This document shows, piece by piece, positions 23,445-35,313 of a DNA stretch of 64,000 nucleotides (within the stretch, counting starts at the first letter, position 1; every line of letters begins with the position of its first letter). Source of the stretch: Acanthosoma haemorrhoidale (Eukaryota > Arthropoda > Insecta > Hemiptera > Acanthosomatidae); NCBI GenBank assembly GCA_930367205.1, contig OV884009.1:87007189-87071188 (forward strand), written 5' to 3'. The notes beneath the pieces were generated by a model. It was not told where the DNA came from and searched no databases. It saw only the letters and a list, made by a program, of their open reading frames with translations. Both the position numbers and the translations under genes were made by a program.

Positions 23445-23453
23445 TGTGGTTCA

Positions 23454-24352
23454 TAGCAAAGGTGGTAGATGTTTTTGACTCCCCCTTAGTAATATTAGTT
23501 TGCTTATCACTTAAATACAGCTTTACTAATCCCTAAGGTTACAACTCACATGAATAACATGAGAGTATATCTCATGCCAGTGCCTTGGGGATATCCTTGC
23601 ATATCCTCCCTCCACTTGAAAAGTACTTATTCCAAGATTATTATTGTTGTTATTCCGGCGACAGTAGTGATAAATTTGACCCAACTCAAGTTAATTAATG
23701 AAATTTGATTTAACCGGACTAAAGGATTCAAGTGGAACGTTGTTGTTGTTTTTTCGCATTAAAATTTAATACACTTAAATAAATTGAGGAAAATCGTCTT
23801 CAATTCAAAAATGCAATCACGATGAAGGGTGCCGAAATCTATATTTGTTGACATGTTTCGTATTCTGAAAATAACATAGCGGAGGAACTAATTTTTCATT
23901 TCTCTATATTTTTAAAACTTTTGCACCTAATAAAAATTATAGCTAAAAACAAAGGGAAAGTATTTTTTTTAAACAGGTACGAGACATTTGTGTTAGATAA
24001 TGTTCGTAATAAGTATTCAATAGATCATAAATTATTAATTTATACACTTTGAAAATATGTTCGCTGTAACCACATTTTTTTTTTCTCTTAAATCGATTCT
24101 CACAGACCGAAACGTATTAAGAGAAAAACACTTAGTTAACAAAACATAGGTGATGCTGCTCAATCATCGAGTTGCTAAATACGTTTAAAACTTCAGCAAT
24201 CTATGAACGCTGTTTTTAATTAAAATACAGTACATATAGTATTTAGGAAATAATAGCTGTACATGAATGATCAGCAAAATTTAAACAATTAGTATTCAAC
24301 AAAAATTGGAAAATTGAAGAATACAATGCCAAGTTTTTTTTTAAATAAAACA
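23454..24352. other. No gene recognised
   Basis: AT-rich sequence with no open frame of interest. Confidence 0.5.
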
Positions 24353-25758
24353 AACAAAATAATTATAACGGCAATGATATATTGGGAAATTTAAAAAAAA
24401 AAAAATCGATGAATTTTGATTGTAGGATCCATTGTGAAAAAATTAAACTTAATGCTGAATTGTGAAGGATGCGTGAAAGGCAGCCGAAAAGGAATCATTG
24501 GAATTAAATACCGATGAGGGTTAATTTTATCCGATGTGGGCTTGGTAACAATTTTAGAAATGTGTGAAAAAATGTTGACATAACATGAAAACATTGTTAT
24601 ACGAGAGGTTTTAAACTAAAATGTAGATTATTAAAAAAAATCCTTGTCCGGGCTGAGCGGTTGTCACAGATTGTTGGAAGGGATTTCAAAATTTATAAAA
24701 AATGGTTATGAACATCAATCGGTTAAATTTAGATATAACTTCGAGGATTCTGGTATATTGGACAACATTCGAAATTGAAAGATTTTGGGTTTCAGTCAAG
24801 TAGGACAATAGAAGAAGAGGAGGGTGGAACCTGAATTTCTTAGCCTCTTTTCTGGCCGAATTTATTTGGAAGCCGCAGCTTTAAGATGATGAATTTGAAT
24901 AATTTTTTAAATATATATATTTCAATTTAGGTCAAAAATACATTGAAAATATTTAATTTATAGTTATTTAAAATTTATTTCAGACGTTACAGGCCACTGA
25001 ATTATGTTACTATACAAAATTAGTAATATTTATAAAAACATCATTTAAATAATCAACAAGAAATTGCGAGGATAGTGACCTATATATAGAACAGAGTATC
25101 GTCATCGGGTAGGGTTTCTACACAGTTGAGTGGCTCAGCCCACAATGCACTTCCCCTACTTAAACACACCCCAGTTCTTGACTCTAGCTTACTAAACAAT
25201 AAAAATAAAGAAATATTGCAATTTAACATAAATAATGTACTTATTTGCAGTTTGCACATTTAAAAAATTAGTTTTATTACTACTGACCTTTTAATGACAC
25301 AATTCTATTATTTTTAGACGGGATTTTTTATTTGTTTAAATTAACGTTTCCCAAGTAATGATTCAGTCTAACTTTAAAATAAAGCTGTCCGATTGATCTT
25401 ATAAGTGAATCAATGATTTCCTTCTTCCAAAAAATGGTTAGTACTGTTAAAAAGTGTTTTCCTATACATTTTTTTAATTAAACTTGTTACAAAATTCAGT
25501 GAGTCTGAAGTCAGAATGTTTTTTCATGTTATGTCAACATTGCTTTACACATTTCTAAAATTGTTACTAAGTCCACATCGGGTAAGATTAACCCTCCTCA
25601 GTATTTAATTCCAATGATTCCTTTTCGGCTGCCTTTCACGCATCCTTCAAAATTCAACATTAAGTTTAATTTTTTCACAATGAATCCTACAATAAAAATT
25701 CATCGATTTTCTTTTAAAAAATTTCCCAATATATCATTGCCGTTATAATTATTTTGTT
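24353..25758. repeat. Large inverted repeat: 242-bp arms, 921-bp spacer
   Basis: The left arm (24353-24594) begins aacaaaataattataacggc and is mirrored by the right arm (25516-25758), which ends gccgttataattattttgtt. Identity by eye is high, near 85-90 percent. The spacer is AT-rich with no recognised coding region. Long terminal inverted repeats with no gene suggest a non-autonomous DNA transposon or a fold-back element. I could not see a target duplication outside the arms, so the class is open. Confidence 0.8.
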
Positions 25759-26994
25759 CGCCTGCAATGTATTCGAGGATGTCCCACGTCACGATTAATA
25801 TAGCAGTATCTTTGCTACCTTTAATTCCAAGCCTTTTTCACGAAGTTGTGCCTCTACTTCTTCTAAGTATAATTGAGTAGCTAACATTAATTTAAGCCAT
25901 TTTTTTGGTTGGAGAACGTGTGTTTTGAGTTTTGAGGTGACACATGACGTTTGATTCCTCTTTCCTAAATGAGAAACGTGCAATGTAAAGAAAAACTTTA
26001 GAGTAAGCAAGTCATTTTACAAACTTGGGTGACTTTTGGTATTAAATGTTTTAGGTAAGAATAAAAATTTATGGAATGGTCCCACTTTTTTTTAAAGTTT
26101 TGAATAAAATTCTGACCTGTCAAAGCAATTTTGTTTGAAGTGTTTGGAACATAAATAACTACGTTTAGATTGCTTCCAGTTTTTTCTCTTCGCAGTTAGA
26201 GTACATTTTTTATTTTCCTCCTCATCTAATGGAAATCTGTCAACAGGTGTTGCGTTAAGGGGGATTTTACATGACGGAACCAGGAAAGGAAACCAAACTA
26301 AATCTCTTTCAGCCGTTTGAGAAAATTAAAGTAAATTATGTAAAACGATTGATGTTCGATATCTTTTGTTCTAAAATGATATTATCAAAAGGACTAACCA
26401 ACTGATAATTTAAAACAATGATATTATTGTAATATCTTTAAAAAAAGTATCCTCATTAAAATCCTTTAAGGAGGAGTAGCCTCAATTTATTGTTATAATT
26501 TTTTAAAGAGTAATTAAAGAGGATTAATTTCATTTGTTACTTCATCCTTTCAATTGTTTACCAGTTCAACTATTGTTCACAAGCGATCTCAAACAGTTTT
26601 TTTTGTTTGTTTTTTTCCCAGTAAAAACAACCCATTTCTTTAAATAATATTTTTTGGATGTTTCAACTTATAGTTTGAAATTATCCATAGTTTAAAGTTC
26701 GTTTATTATTAAAATTGGTTGGATATTAAATTATTTTAAAGAAAAATATAATTAATATCTAAATAAATATATAAATTAACTTAGTGGTGAAGTGTAATGG
26801 GAGGAAGAACTGTCTTGTCATTTTTTTGGTGCTAAAGCCAAATACGACGCAGCAAGGCTACAATAAATTACGTCTAACACTCAAAATATACGTCTAGGTG
26901 TAACAACTACAAGGCAACAGAGAACTGGAAATGTCAAGATCAAAGGGATTCGAGTGCCGAAGGAAGGGAGTGTTGGATTGGGGATGAAGTAAAG
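25759..26994. other. No gene recognised
   Basis: A minus-strand frame at 25795-26010 reads KKWLKLMLATQLYLEEVEAQ with basic surroundings, but I recognise no domain. The rest is AT-rich, with a short GC-richer patch around 26790-26990. Confidence 0.4.
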
Positions 26995-27330
26995 GTGCTA
27001 GGGCCAACCATCCCTATTGGTTTTGCCACTTCTCCTCTGTTCTATGTTCTATTGGTCCATAATCAATTCCTTAGGCCCATAACCATAACCAAACCTGCTA
27101 ACATCAAACGAATTAAAACATTCCAATCGCGTGTCCTCGGAACTATAGTCAACGCTCCCTTCTACATCGCAAACTCATCCCTTCACGATTGTCTCCATGG
27201 CCATACATTTCTCGGTCTTCTTGCTTCAACGTTTAACAAATTCCATGGACACTTATCCATATATTCAAAGACAACTCCTCCTCATGCAATAACACTCATC
27301 CATATCCTCCACATCACCTAAAGTGGTGGC
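26995..27330 (+). mobile_element. Jockey-clade LINE fragment, ORF2 C-terminus (relative of family B)
   Basis: The plus strand encodes NIKRIKTFQSRVLGTIVNAP, FYIANSSLHDCL and FNKFHGHLSIYSK. These align with the ORF2 tail of family B but at clearly lower similarity, so it is a related, older lineage. There is no reverse transcriptase core. The 3' UTR past 27325 does not match B well. Confidence 0.7.
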
Positions 27331-28339
27331 GGTAGAATTCGTAAGTACATATTGTATGAATGTGTGTGAACTAGATAGATATTGATTGAGTGGAATTTGG
27401 TATAAGACATGAATGAGCTCCTGTATCTCAATTATTAATGGATAAGCAAATTATAATTTTACAAATCAAGAAATTTCTTAAAATATTTTTTATAAAACTA
27501 TTTATAACACAATCTAATTCATACCAATTTTAAAAAAATACCGTAGTAATTAAGAAATCAATAAATTATTTTGCATATTCAAAATGGGAGGCTAATGATC
27601 TTTAGATCAATTAGTATTTATTTATGCAAATTCCTTGCATTGTTTTACAAATAAGAGGGTGAATCTTCATATTTTGTTAATACCACCAAAATAATATTGC
27701 CATGAAATTATGGGAAGTATGAAACAATAAATTCAATTTATGATAGAATGTACTTAACTGTTGGGTAAATATCGTCTGTATCGAGGCATGGGGGGAGGGC
27801 TATCAACTGCTCTCTGGGGCCCTGATCCCCGAGTCCGATATCGGCACAACAAATCGTTCCTGGCCCCTCCATAAAGGGTTTGCCATATTTCTTCGTCCAC
27901 AGCAGCCGTTTTTCCTTTACCGAGGCAAAAAATAATTAAAACTCGAATCTGGGGCAGTCATTGTCGAGCCCGAATACTCTACTGTCACTCGGTCTTTTGT
28001 ACGCCTGTCAGTATCCTATAGGATAGGGTAGAAAAATCATTTATACGATCTGAAGTTTTACATAAACATAATATATATATATAATGCTGCAAAGGTTTGG
28101 GGTGAAATAACGATAGAAGGAAAATGAACATGCAGTCTAAAAAAGTATATAATACCATCTATTTTGGGAAGTAGCTTATACAGTCAAGGAGTAGTTTTTC
28201 CATAATCGTTTAGTGGGTGTTTTAAAAACTCAAGTGGAATCAACCACTGGCTTGCACCTGTACCTTTTCTCGATATTGTTCCTTCATTTACAACGTCCTG
28301 AAAAACTGATGGGTTTTAGAGTTGTTTTTTTTGTTTTTT
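27331..28339. other. No gene recognised
   Basis: A GC-richer patch at about 27780-28010 stands out but matches nothing I know. A (TA)n run lies at 28070-28084. Confidence 0.45.
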
Positions 28340-28935
28340 TATATATAATATTCTTTACTGTGCTAACATTACAATCTGCTTTTATTAGGAAATAAGTAAT
28401 TGAGATAAATGTTCTCATTCATACCATATTTACATTTCATCATTCACTCGCTCATTCATTCAATATTTACAAAAATCCCAGAGGCCTCCAAAATCCACAT
28501 GTTTGTCACCTCCCACCCATGCGAAAGAGGAAGCGGAGTATTGGGAAGTCCCCCACGCTCGTCCATCAGCCGCGTCCCCGGATACGAGCCAGTGGAGGCT
28601 GACGAAGAGCGCGAGAGCCACAGACGGTCAGGGCATGATTGGAGAAACTGGCCATTGCCAGGGCTCCCACTGTCACGCATTTATAGCAGGTCACGAGGCC
28701 GTTCAGTCTCCGAGGAGGATTATAGGGATGAGTGGCGCAGTGCAATGACTGTGCTACGGGATTAGGGTGGCTGGATAGGTTACTATGGAATTTCATATAG
28801 TTGGAAGGGATGAGTTCAAGAATGTGGGGTATGCTAAGATCGTTATAAAGGGTTTCGTTGCAGACATAATAAGGGGCATTTACTATTGTTCTCAGGACTT
28901 TTGATTGAAAGGATTGGATACGCTTGATGTTGATG
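28340..28935 (-). mobile_element. LINE family B, short 3' copy
   Basis: A T-rich left end (tttttatatataatattctt) is followed leftward-reading by the B 3' tail and the ORF2 C-terminus. Similarity stops near 28931 at the phrase ttggatacgcttgatgtt. This copy and the one at 47848 share a longer 3' end (attcttta...gt plus tatata), so B has at least two 3' subtypes. Confidence 0.85.
28690..28935 (-). pseudogene. Family B ORF2 C-terminus
   Basis: The minus strand reads NIKRIQSFQSKVLRTIVNAP, YYVCNETLYNDLSIPHILEL, KFHSNLSSHPNPVAQSLHCA and NPPRRL. A deletion near 28695-28705 then removes the usual WQWPRDLL stop region and lets the frame run into the 3' UTR. It contains only the tail of the protein and no catalytic motif. 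Confidence 0.8.
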
Positions 28936-29929
28936 CAGTACTCGCTTCGGCGGTACATATACTAAAATTTGTTTTAGAGTTATTAGTTAAAAAACATATC
29001 GAAGTCACTGATACTTGGATCAACTAATTTGTTTTAATTAAACAAAGCATTTATTATTAGTTTCAACTTGAAACTAAAATGAATTTTGGTCCAATAATAA
29101 GGGGGGGGGTTGACATGAAATGGGGCTGACGAGATGCCTACCATGATTCAAACAGTAGTACTCTGACGGATGTTTGATGAGAACAAATTGGGGTTTTTCT
29201 AGAGACGAATAAGTTGACGCAAACAGCAGTTAGACAATAAGGGCCGGGAGTGCACACATACACAGAGAGATGCAAACCCTAACGAACAAACACCAGGCCC
29301 CAGCCATACATCCTATTTTGCAAAGTATTTCGGATTTATCACAAGGGCTTTATTCGTGATACTATTCAAATAAATAATACTTTCTCCCTTACCAGTCGTC
29401 ATTATCTTAGTTCCGACGTACCTGTGTAACGTTAAGGTATTATTTAATTTTACCTCCCCTAAAGAAAACGCTGTAATGAGAAATGAGCTGTAATAAACGT
29501 AATTCTAAATATTGTGAGTTCATTATTAGCTATGAGTATGATTTAAAGTTTCGACATATATGTATGTCAGCATCAGGTCCGTCTGAGGAGGGTGTTGGTG
29601 ACGACTGTTTGAAGAAATTTGACGAAATGAAATGTAAATAAACCGGGCCGAATGTTGGATATTGGATTTTTTAGATTTCTTGTTTACACCCTAAAGTTAT
29701 AATTGATCCACGAGTAATCCCTTTTTAAAACTCCATTTTTGTTCGGTTTTAACCAGACTGAACTAAGGTGAATTAAATGGTATTATTAGCGAAAAAGGCA
29801 CAATACATCCTTGCACACCAGTTGCTCTTATGACCAAGTGTTTAATTAATAGGCATTTCTTAAGCCTCGCTGTAGCTAATACTATGTAATAATAAGCACA
29901 TTATACCTCATGTAGATCATAGTCCCGCC
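28936..29929. other. No gene recognised
   Basis: AT-rich, with a run of ten G at 29101-29110. No coding signal was found. Confidence 0.5.
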
Positions 29930-30490
29930 AATCATCTATATGTTAGCAAGTCCATTTTCCTCCTATTTCCACACTTCCAGATGAACAGGTTGTCGTCGTT
30001 CTCCTTCGGTAGTATGGTCCAGATTGTACTGGTGATACGATGCAGACTAAATGTTGAAGCTATTTTTTCTTGCTTCGTTTTTGCGAAAGCTCTACATTAG
30101 AGGTTCTACCGGGCCATCGATTTTTTAAAATGCTATCTCGTATGCAAGCAGTGGTTTTAAGAACGCTTGTGGTTTCAGTGTAGCCTGTTTTGTAGCCCTC
30201 AAAGCTTCAAAGGAATACAGTTGGACGGTTTTCATTTCTGTGTTGAAGATCCAGAGCCTTTTGCCTAATATAACGTTCCAGAATCTCCATATGTATGAAC
30301 GCTGGAAGGAGGCACACCGGGCTCTGCTTATTCGTCAGCCATGAATGTGCCACCTAAATAGCTGTACTGATTGACTCATTCAATTTCTTTTCCAGTTAGA
30401 AATAGATTTTTCAAGCTTTGAATATTTACTCTCATATTTTTTCTTTACATTTATTTTTAGCCATGGCCTAGCTGATTATTTTCACAGATA
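29930..30490 (-). pseudogene. RTE-type LINE reverse transcriptase C-terminus, decayed
   Basis: On the minus strand, at 30210-30265, the sequence encodes KRLWIFNTEMKTVQLYSFEA, which fits the RTE-clade hallmark K-L-R-I-F-N-x-N-V-K-x-V-L-L-Y-G-x-E. Before it come RISRARCASFQ and IWRFWN, matching the I-x-K-A-R-x-A-F and I-W-R-S steps. After it come QATLKPQAFLKPLLAYEI and IDGPVEP. This part follows the catalytic palm, which is missing. Stops interrupt it at several points. It is a third LINE clade in the window, clearly older than A and B. Confidence 0.75.
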
Positions 30491-31147
30491 CAGTCAGTCA
30501 GGAAAGTCATTGCCGTACACCTCTTTCATGTATCGTGACTCTTAAAAGATCATATTTAATGCCGATTTTCTTTCAGTATTAGTGAAAGAAAACACCATTG
30601 GTTCACTTAAGTGTGTTTCACTTTTTCATGATTCGGTTTCTTGATTACTTGACTTCATGATACATTAAACGTTTTTATAATGCCAGGCACCAGAAGGCCT
30701 ATAAATTAAAACTAGAACTTAAATTAACATGAAAAAATGAAATATTAAATAATCACTTACTTATATTTAGGACAACTAGAAACAGAAAAACCTATAACTG
30801 AAATACAATAATTTAATTTTTGAAGGAAATAAAATTATGTAATTTTGAATTTTCTTTCTTGTTGATTTATTCTTTTTGATAAATTATTCTTGCTATTATC
30901 AAGAAACTTTTGAGTCGTTCTGTTGTTTGTAATATTGTAAATAAAGCCAATTTCTGTGTTATTCTGTACGATGGTACCCCTAGGTGTATTAGTTATAATT
31001 TCTATAAATGTATTATAAGCAGTTAAAGAAAATCGTCATTACTGGAAATACTTCCAGATAGTGACGCATAGATGAGCTATTGTTTATATTTTACAGGCAT
31101 CTGAATCTCATATTTACACAAGAAGTGATATTATAAATCATTATACG

Positions 31148-31387
31148 AAATAGTGCGTATATGTTGCTAAATTTAGTATAAATTATTGTTTACTATACCC
31201 ATTTACTATACCCATTTCCGTTTTATTGCCAATGCTGAAGGGAGAGGTTCTACTTCCACCACAATTATAATGCGTGTTCAAGGGTAGTAGTCTTATTAAC
31301 GACTAAAAAACTTGCTTCAAGTCTGTACATCTCACATTGCAGTACTAATTGGAAACGTCTTTTCTTATTACGTTTCTTAAAAGACTT
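31148..31387 (+). repeat. Unnamed dispersed repeat F, copy 1 (left of a B insertion)
   Basis: Starting aaatagtgcgtatatgttgc, this segment is repeated at 32776-33473. It ends with the phrase ttcttaaaagactt, where family B has inserted. It includes a local 15-bp echo, tactatacccattta. Compared with copy 2 it lacks a 485-bp middle block. No coding region was found. Confidence 0.8.
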
Positions 31388-31930
31388 CGAACTTCAAGCG
31401 TATCCAATCCTTTCAATCCAATGTCCTGAGAACAATAGTAAATGCCTCTTATTATGTCAGCAACAAAACCCTTCATAACGACCTTAATATACCCTACATT
31501 CTAGAACTCATCCCTTCCAAGTTTATGAAATTCCACAGTAGCCTTTCCAACCACCCTAATCCTGTAGCACAGTCTTTGCACTGCGCCACTCATCCCTATA
31601 ATCCTCCTCGGAGACTGAAACGGCAGTGGCCTCGTGACCTGCTATAATCGCGTGACAGTGGGAGCCCTGGCAATGGCCAGTTTCTCCAATCATGCCCTGA
31701 CCGTCTGTGGCTCTCGCGCTCTTCGTCAGCCTCCACTGGCTAGTATCCGGTGACGCGGCTGATGGACGAGAGTCCTGGCAATGGCCAGTTTCTCCAATCA
31801 TGTCCTATTGTATGAATGAGCGAGTGAATGATGAACTGTAAATAAGGTATAAATGAGATCATTTATCTGTATTATTATTGCCTTATAAAAGGCAGATTGT
31901 AATTATTGCACAATAAAGAACTAGAACAAT
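31388..31930 (+). mobile_element. LINE family B 3' copy with 12-bp target duplication
   Basis: The insertion is flanked by cttaaaagactt at 31376-31387 and again at 31931-31942. The same phrase occurs once, uninterrupted, at 33462-33473 in the other copy of repeat F, which serves as the empty site. The insert is 543 bp, begins in the last part of ORF2 and ends after aataaagaactagaacaat. Its 3' UTR repeats the 35-bp phrase tcctggcaatggccagtt... at about 31662 and 31771. Confidence 0.93.
31390..31647 (+). pseudogene. Family B ORF2 C-terminus with the natural stop
   Basis: The frame is open from the insertion point to TAA at 31645-31647 and reads NFKRIQSFQSNVLRTIVNAS, YYVSNKTLHNDLNIPYILEL, KFHSSLSNHPNPVAQSLHCA and NPPRRLKRQWPRDLL. 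It shows how family B ORF2 normally ends. It is only 85 codons, lacks an ATG and lacks catalytic domains. Confidence 0.85.
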
Positions 31931-31942
31931 CTTAAAAGACTT

Positions 31943-32775
31943 TTTTTTCCGCTTATTAACATTCAATGAATATTTTGCAAAAAGAATGGTGTGAGATATC
32001 AGATTTGTCTTTTGCACTTAGAGTTAATGTTTGGTGTAAAAGTTAAGGCTTTATAAAAAAATACGCTCAAGTACTTAACTGTCCTGGGGCATTAGTATCT
32101 CTGTTATTAATTTGAGACTTTCATTTGGGCTGACGTATAATGCATAGTATTTCTTCCCTTTTTAAGCCTTACTTTTAATTTGCACAAGCCCACCATTGGC
32201 ATATTGTTAGAGAACATATTAAAATAGTCGATTTGTTCAGTTATTACTAAGTGGTTGGTATGAATATTAAATAAATTATTGGACTAGCTTTTGTAGGTTT
32301 TGTTAGGGCTTATTACCTCCTTTGGTAATCACAATGTCTTTACCGCTGGCCAAATGTTCTGCTGAACGCTGCCAAAGCCTGATTGAATGTCGATGGGAAT
32401 CAGGTAGAAGTTCAATTGTTACTTGGTGAATTCTTAGAACAGTTCACCATTGATTTTGTCTATAAAAGACATTTCTAGGTCCAATATTTTCTGTAGAACT
32501 GTTATTTACGAACACGCTGAGACAGATTTCGCACTCTGTGCTGGCCGGTTGTCGTTGTGTCACGCTTATTGACAAAATTTATTCGGACTGCTCGCAGGCT
32601 ACAACAAAGGGCTCCATTAATAAAACGGGTGCGAGTTGTTTTTCAAATATTTTATGCTTGAACAGTCTGATTCCATTTGAGCATCATATTCAACTGCAAC
32701 ACCCGGATTTGAATTCAGCGGTGTGTTTTTTACGCTTTACGTATCATGTGTCAGAGAGTCCTTTCAACTGTTAAA
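31943..32775. other. No gene recognised
   Basis: The open frame at 32538-32774 is cysteine-containing (nine Cys in 78 codons) but matches no domain I know. The DNA around 32330-32770 is somewhat GC-richer than its neighbours. Confidence 0.4.
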
Positions 32776-33473
32776 AAATAGTGCGTATATGTTGCTAGAT
32801 TTAGTATAAATTATTGTTTACCATACCCATTTCCGTTTTATTGCCAAGCCTGTAGGGAGAGGTTCTACTTCCACCACATAGTAGTCTTATTAACGACTAA
32901 ATCGACAAATTGAAAAATGCGATCTCGTTTTTCTTACTTTCGAGATTGAACTGTAACCTACCTATGATATTGTCATTACTCCCGTCAATCTAACCAATCA
33001 GCTGCGGTTTTATCTAGTAACCAATGGAACAGCTGTTGTAACTAAATTTAAAATAAGGAAGGTTAAACGCAGCATGCTTATTCAATTCTATGAAAACTAT
33101 TCCCAGTTATAACAGATTCAAAGATTCATTTTTTTATCTAATGTTAAATACGCATTAAACACAATAACACAATATACTATTGGTTATACACCACATGAAA
33201 ATCACATTTTTTTCAAAGAAGGCTTTACAGTCTCTTCAAATGTCTGTTTTTATTTTTACATTGGTGAACGTTTTGCCTATTCAGGCATATTCAGAATTAT
33301 GCATTACATAATATTTTTCACTCTCGCCCTTTTTAAACTTCTAATGCCATATAACGAATTGGAAAACTCTCAATATATACATTTAAAAATAAACTTGCTC
33401 CGAGTCTGTACAACATCCCACATTGCAGTACTAATTGAAAACGTCTTTTCTCATTACGTTTCTTAAAAGACTT
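32776..33473 (+). repeat. Unnamed dispersed repeat F, copy 2 (empty B site)
   Basis: Blocks 32776-32905 and 33391-33473 match copy 1 at 31148-31387. The block between them, 32906-33390, is unique to this copy: either an insertion here or a deletion in copy 1. The uninterrupted ttcttaaaagactt ends at 33473. Confidence 0.8.
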
Positions 33474-33781
33474 TTTCTTTAGTATGTTTTGGGAGTTTGG
33501 TGTTATTTTGAGATACAGGTGTCTCTTTTTTGGGTGTTAAATCGTTAGAACATTATTATACCAATACGAAATTTTTGGTTAGTATATAAGATATTTTAAG
33601 TAATACTAAACTAAGTACTAAGTTTTTGATTTGTTCAAAATTCGGTTATCTGGGCCTGAGATGATCGAACTAATAAAAGCATTTAAGAAGTAGTTGAAGT
33701 CATGTTTCTTCACTTTTTACATCCTTTATTTTGTCTTAGTTTATTTTTTAAAAACACATTTATTACATACTATATACTGTA

Positions 33782-33891
33782 TGAATGAAAATTGTAAATA
33801 TGGTAGTAATGAGAACATTTATCACAATTACGTATTGCCTAATAAGACAGATTGTAATTTTATCGCAATAAAGAAGTTCTATTATTATTTC
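33782..33891 (+). mobile_element. LINE family B, 110-bp 3' tail with 8-bp target duplication
   Basis: Direct repeats atactgta at 33774-33781 and 33892-33899 flank a segment that holds only the last part of the B 3' UTR (tgaatgaaaattgtaaatat to gcaataaagaagttct). It is a severely truncated but apparently genuine insertion. Confidence 0.75.
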
Positions 33892-33899
33892 ATACTGTA

Positions 33900-35313
33900 C
33901 GTGAATATATTTGAGAAACTGTTAAGTCTGGTGTTCTGTTAAATAGTTTCAATATCAAGTCTCTGACAATTAGCAGTTTCTGAGCCCAGAGGGAAAGTAT
34001 TTACTTTAAAACAGGCACAGAAGAATATTTGTATCAATCTAGTCTTCCTGTGCCAGTACGAATGTAACTCAATAGTGGGTGTAAGAATGGTCAATTTCAT
34101 TATTTAATTACAAATTTAATAACTCCTAAAATGTAAGTTAGTGAACCGTCGAAGAGGTGAAGCCCACAGTAGCCCAGGTTGACTGAGTTGCTAAAACAAA
34201 CGGTTGGCATGGTCTAGATCGATATGCACATTAGTTAATAGAATATTGTCACATCCACCAACTCCTGCTACCTCGCCGGGAGCAGTAGATTAATTTTCAG
34301 AACTGATCCCAAAGCAATTACATGTAGTTGTGTTTGTCAATGGCCCTCATATAGGCATTATTACATAAATCTTGTAAACTATATTCAATAGTATTCAATT
34401 CAGCATGGCTTTATTTCAACTCAATGGGAATGGTTTTAGCTAATCACTCAATTATATGAGGTGGAAAATACATTCAATAATTAAATATTTCATAGTACCT
34501 GACAGTATAGTTTTCTTATCAATAAAATATTACCAAGAAAACAAATATAATTTTTAATTCGTGTTAAAAATCAATCACTAATTTGGTATAACGAGTATAA
34601 GCCGTTATTTTTAATGAATTATTTTTTTCTACGATTTCGAGTAACTTACATTTAATTAAAAAGTGGGTCACGAAATCTGGTTCATCTTTAAAAAGGAATC
34701 AGTTTTCGAGTGAATTCTGGCAAATTTGATAATCTTAATTGAGTAATGAATGAAGTTTCATAATTCTTCGGTTCGAGGTCAAAATTTGTTCTAATCATAG
34801 CCAACTGATATTTATATGGAAATTATTGTTAACAGAAGTTATATAGAAATAAGCAAGTTCTGAAATTCCTTGGATAAAAGTCAAATGATTAATTACTATT
34901 TTATTTGCATTTTGATTTATCTAGTCATAAGAGGGGCTCTAATCCTAGAAATACTCTTCCATCTAGAGTCCAATCGAAACGTATTGTTAAGTATTCTTTC
35001 AAGTCTACCCACACACCGTATGATGTGATAGGAAAATCTTCAGGTGGGCTTAAAAAAATACTCCATTAAACATGGATTAATCCATGTTAGTTATTAAAGA
35101 AATAACACCAAGTACGAACGTTCAGGGTTTATTGTTTTTTCGACCGACGTCACCTTATATGGCAGATGAGTTGCTCCAATATGTATAAATATATTCAATA
35201 GTATTTAATTTAGCATGGCTTTATTTCAACTCAATGGTTACTTATTACAAGGTTGTATATACAAACAGGTTACTTATTATTAGTTACTTATTAGCGCGCT
35301 CGTCGATTTTGTG
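33900..35313. other. No gene; contains a 47-bp direct repeat 810 bp apart
   Basis: The phrase atattcaatagtattcaatt, continuing cagcatggctttatttcaac tcaatgg, occurs at 34381-34427 and, with two changes, at 35191-35237. The DNA between shows no coding signal. The pair could be the ends of an unknown element or a leftover of a duplication. Confidence 0.6.
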
